The position numbers and the translations under genes are program-made. From Bacteroidales bacterium (GTDB taxonomy: Bacteria; Bacteroidota; Bacteroidia; Bacteroidales; WCHB1-69), in NCBI GenBank assembly GCA_031273515.1, contig JAISRU010000197.1, positions 1-5,006 of the forward strand: DNA of 5,006 bases, read 5' to 3'. This document shows, in pieces, positions 4,892-5,006 of this stretch. Numbering within the stretch: the stretch's first letter is position 1; each line of letters begins with the position of its first letter. A model generated the notes under the pieces. That model was not told the DNA's origin and searched no databases. It was given only the letters and a program-made list of their open reading frames with translations.

Positions 4892-5006
4892 GATGTCGAA
4901 GACATCGTATGTTTATAGAAACAAGAGGGTGTGTTTCAATTCGACCCCTTTGGGGTCGTACAACAGAGGTGTACATTTCTTCTATAAACATTTGACCTCT
5001 TCGAGG
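4892..5006. repeat. Nested inverted repeat with 12-bp exact arms and central hairpin
   Basis: ATGTTTATAGAA (4909-4920) and TTCTATAAACAT (4980-4991) are exact inverted repeats. Outside them lie small hairpins: GATGTC-GAA-GACATC (4892-4906) on the left, and GACCTC-TTC-GAGG (4994-5006) on the right, cut by the window end. In the middle is CGACCCC-TTT-GGGGTCG (4942-4958). The axis of the 12-bp arms and the centre of the middle hairpin both fall on position 4950, so the element is symmetric. The sequence between arm and middle hairpin is not complementary. It may be a mobile palindromic element or a repeat unit; no ORF for a transposase is in it. Confidence 0.65.

Larger units (their letters stand above)
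4764..5006. repeat. Modular array of short hairpins, truncated at the window edge
   Basis: This non-coding stretch carries six short GC-rich palindromes separated by A+T-rich linkers. Four centres lie near 4772, 4825, 4879 and 4950, with an additional pair at 4899 and about 5001. Linkers share wording: AATGTTGGTAGAAAACA, AATGTGGGGTGTATTTCAG, AGGGTGTGTTTCAATTCG and AGGTGTACATTTCTTCTA look like variants of one element. Read on the minus strand, a CTAnnAACAT-like box precedes several hairpins. No terminator U-tract, tRNA or transposase is present. The best reading is a dispersed intergenic palindromic repeat cluster; processing into RNA is possible but unsupported. Confidence 0.6.

Noticed and set aside
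4749..4991. Minus-strand ORF of 80 codons across the 3' repeat array
   Set aside because: Its peptide repeats short phrases (HSVPDGT, HFVPNGT, HQFHPCGN) that are translations of the hairpin modules. It has no recognisable domain and lies entirely within palindromic repeat DNA, so it is a repeat-derived open frame and not a gene.
4764..5006. CRISPR array
   Set aside because: The modules are about 50-70 bp apart but repeats are not identical, linkers are similar to each other rather than unique, orientation flips, and no cas gene is present.

Overview
The window looks like a piece of a Bacteroidales-type (Bacteroidota) chromosome. Four things suggest this: a TATCTTTG element of the Bacteroidetes -7 promoter type (195-202), weak or absent Shine-Dalgarno sites, a kinase/RapZ-C fusion of a kind I associate with Bacteroidetes, and intergenic DNA rich in GAAAATT heptamers and short GC-rich palindromes. 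I cannot name a genus.

Layout. Positions 1-306 hold no supportable gene. They contain two strong palindromes (36-58 and 102-125), a probable promoter and a leader of about 100 nt. Four genes then run head to tail on the + strand with almost no space between them: a cytoplasmic FKBP-type peptidyl-prolyl isomerase (307-906), an AmgK-like sugar kinase fused to a RapZ C-terminal domain (922-2364), a small lipoprotein (2361-2840) and a ClC-type anion transporter with a CBS-domain pair (2830-4605). The gaps are 15 nt, a 4-nt ATGA overlap and an 11-nt overlap, so genes 2 to 4 are probably translationally coupled and all four may share one transcript. No intrinsic terminator is visible inside the cluster or directly after it.

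Positions 4606-5006 are intergenic and consist almost entirely of repeats: a GAAAATT tandem repeat, a degenerate repeat-like stretch, and an array of short hairpins spaced about 50-70 bp apart. The array ends in a nested inverted repeat that the window edge cuts. Two hairpin arms differ by paired, compensatory changes.

How the genes might work together is inference. The kinase-RapZ_C protein suggests amino-sugar or cell-wall salvage with sugar-phosphate sensing. The isomerase, lipoprotein and ClC protein are general envelope and homeostasis functions with no obvious biochemical link to it. I see no defence system, phage, CRISPR array, transposase or RNA gene. The points most worth following up are the kinase-RapZ_C architecture, the unusual ClC motif residues and the 3' modular palindrome array.
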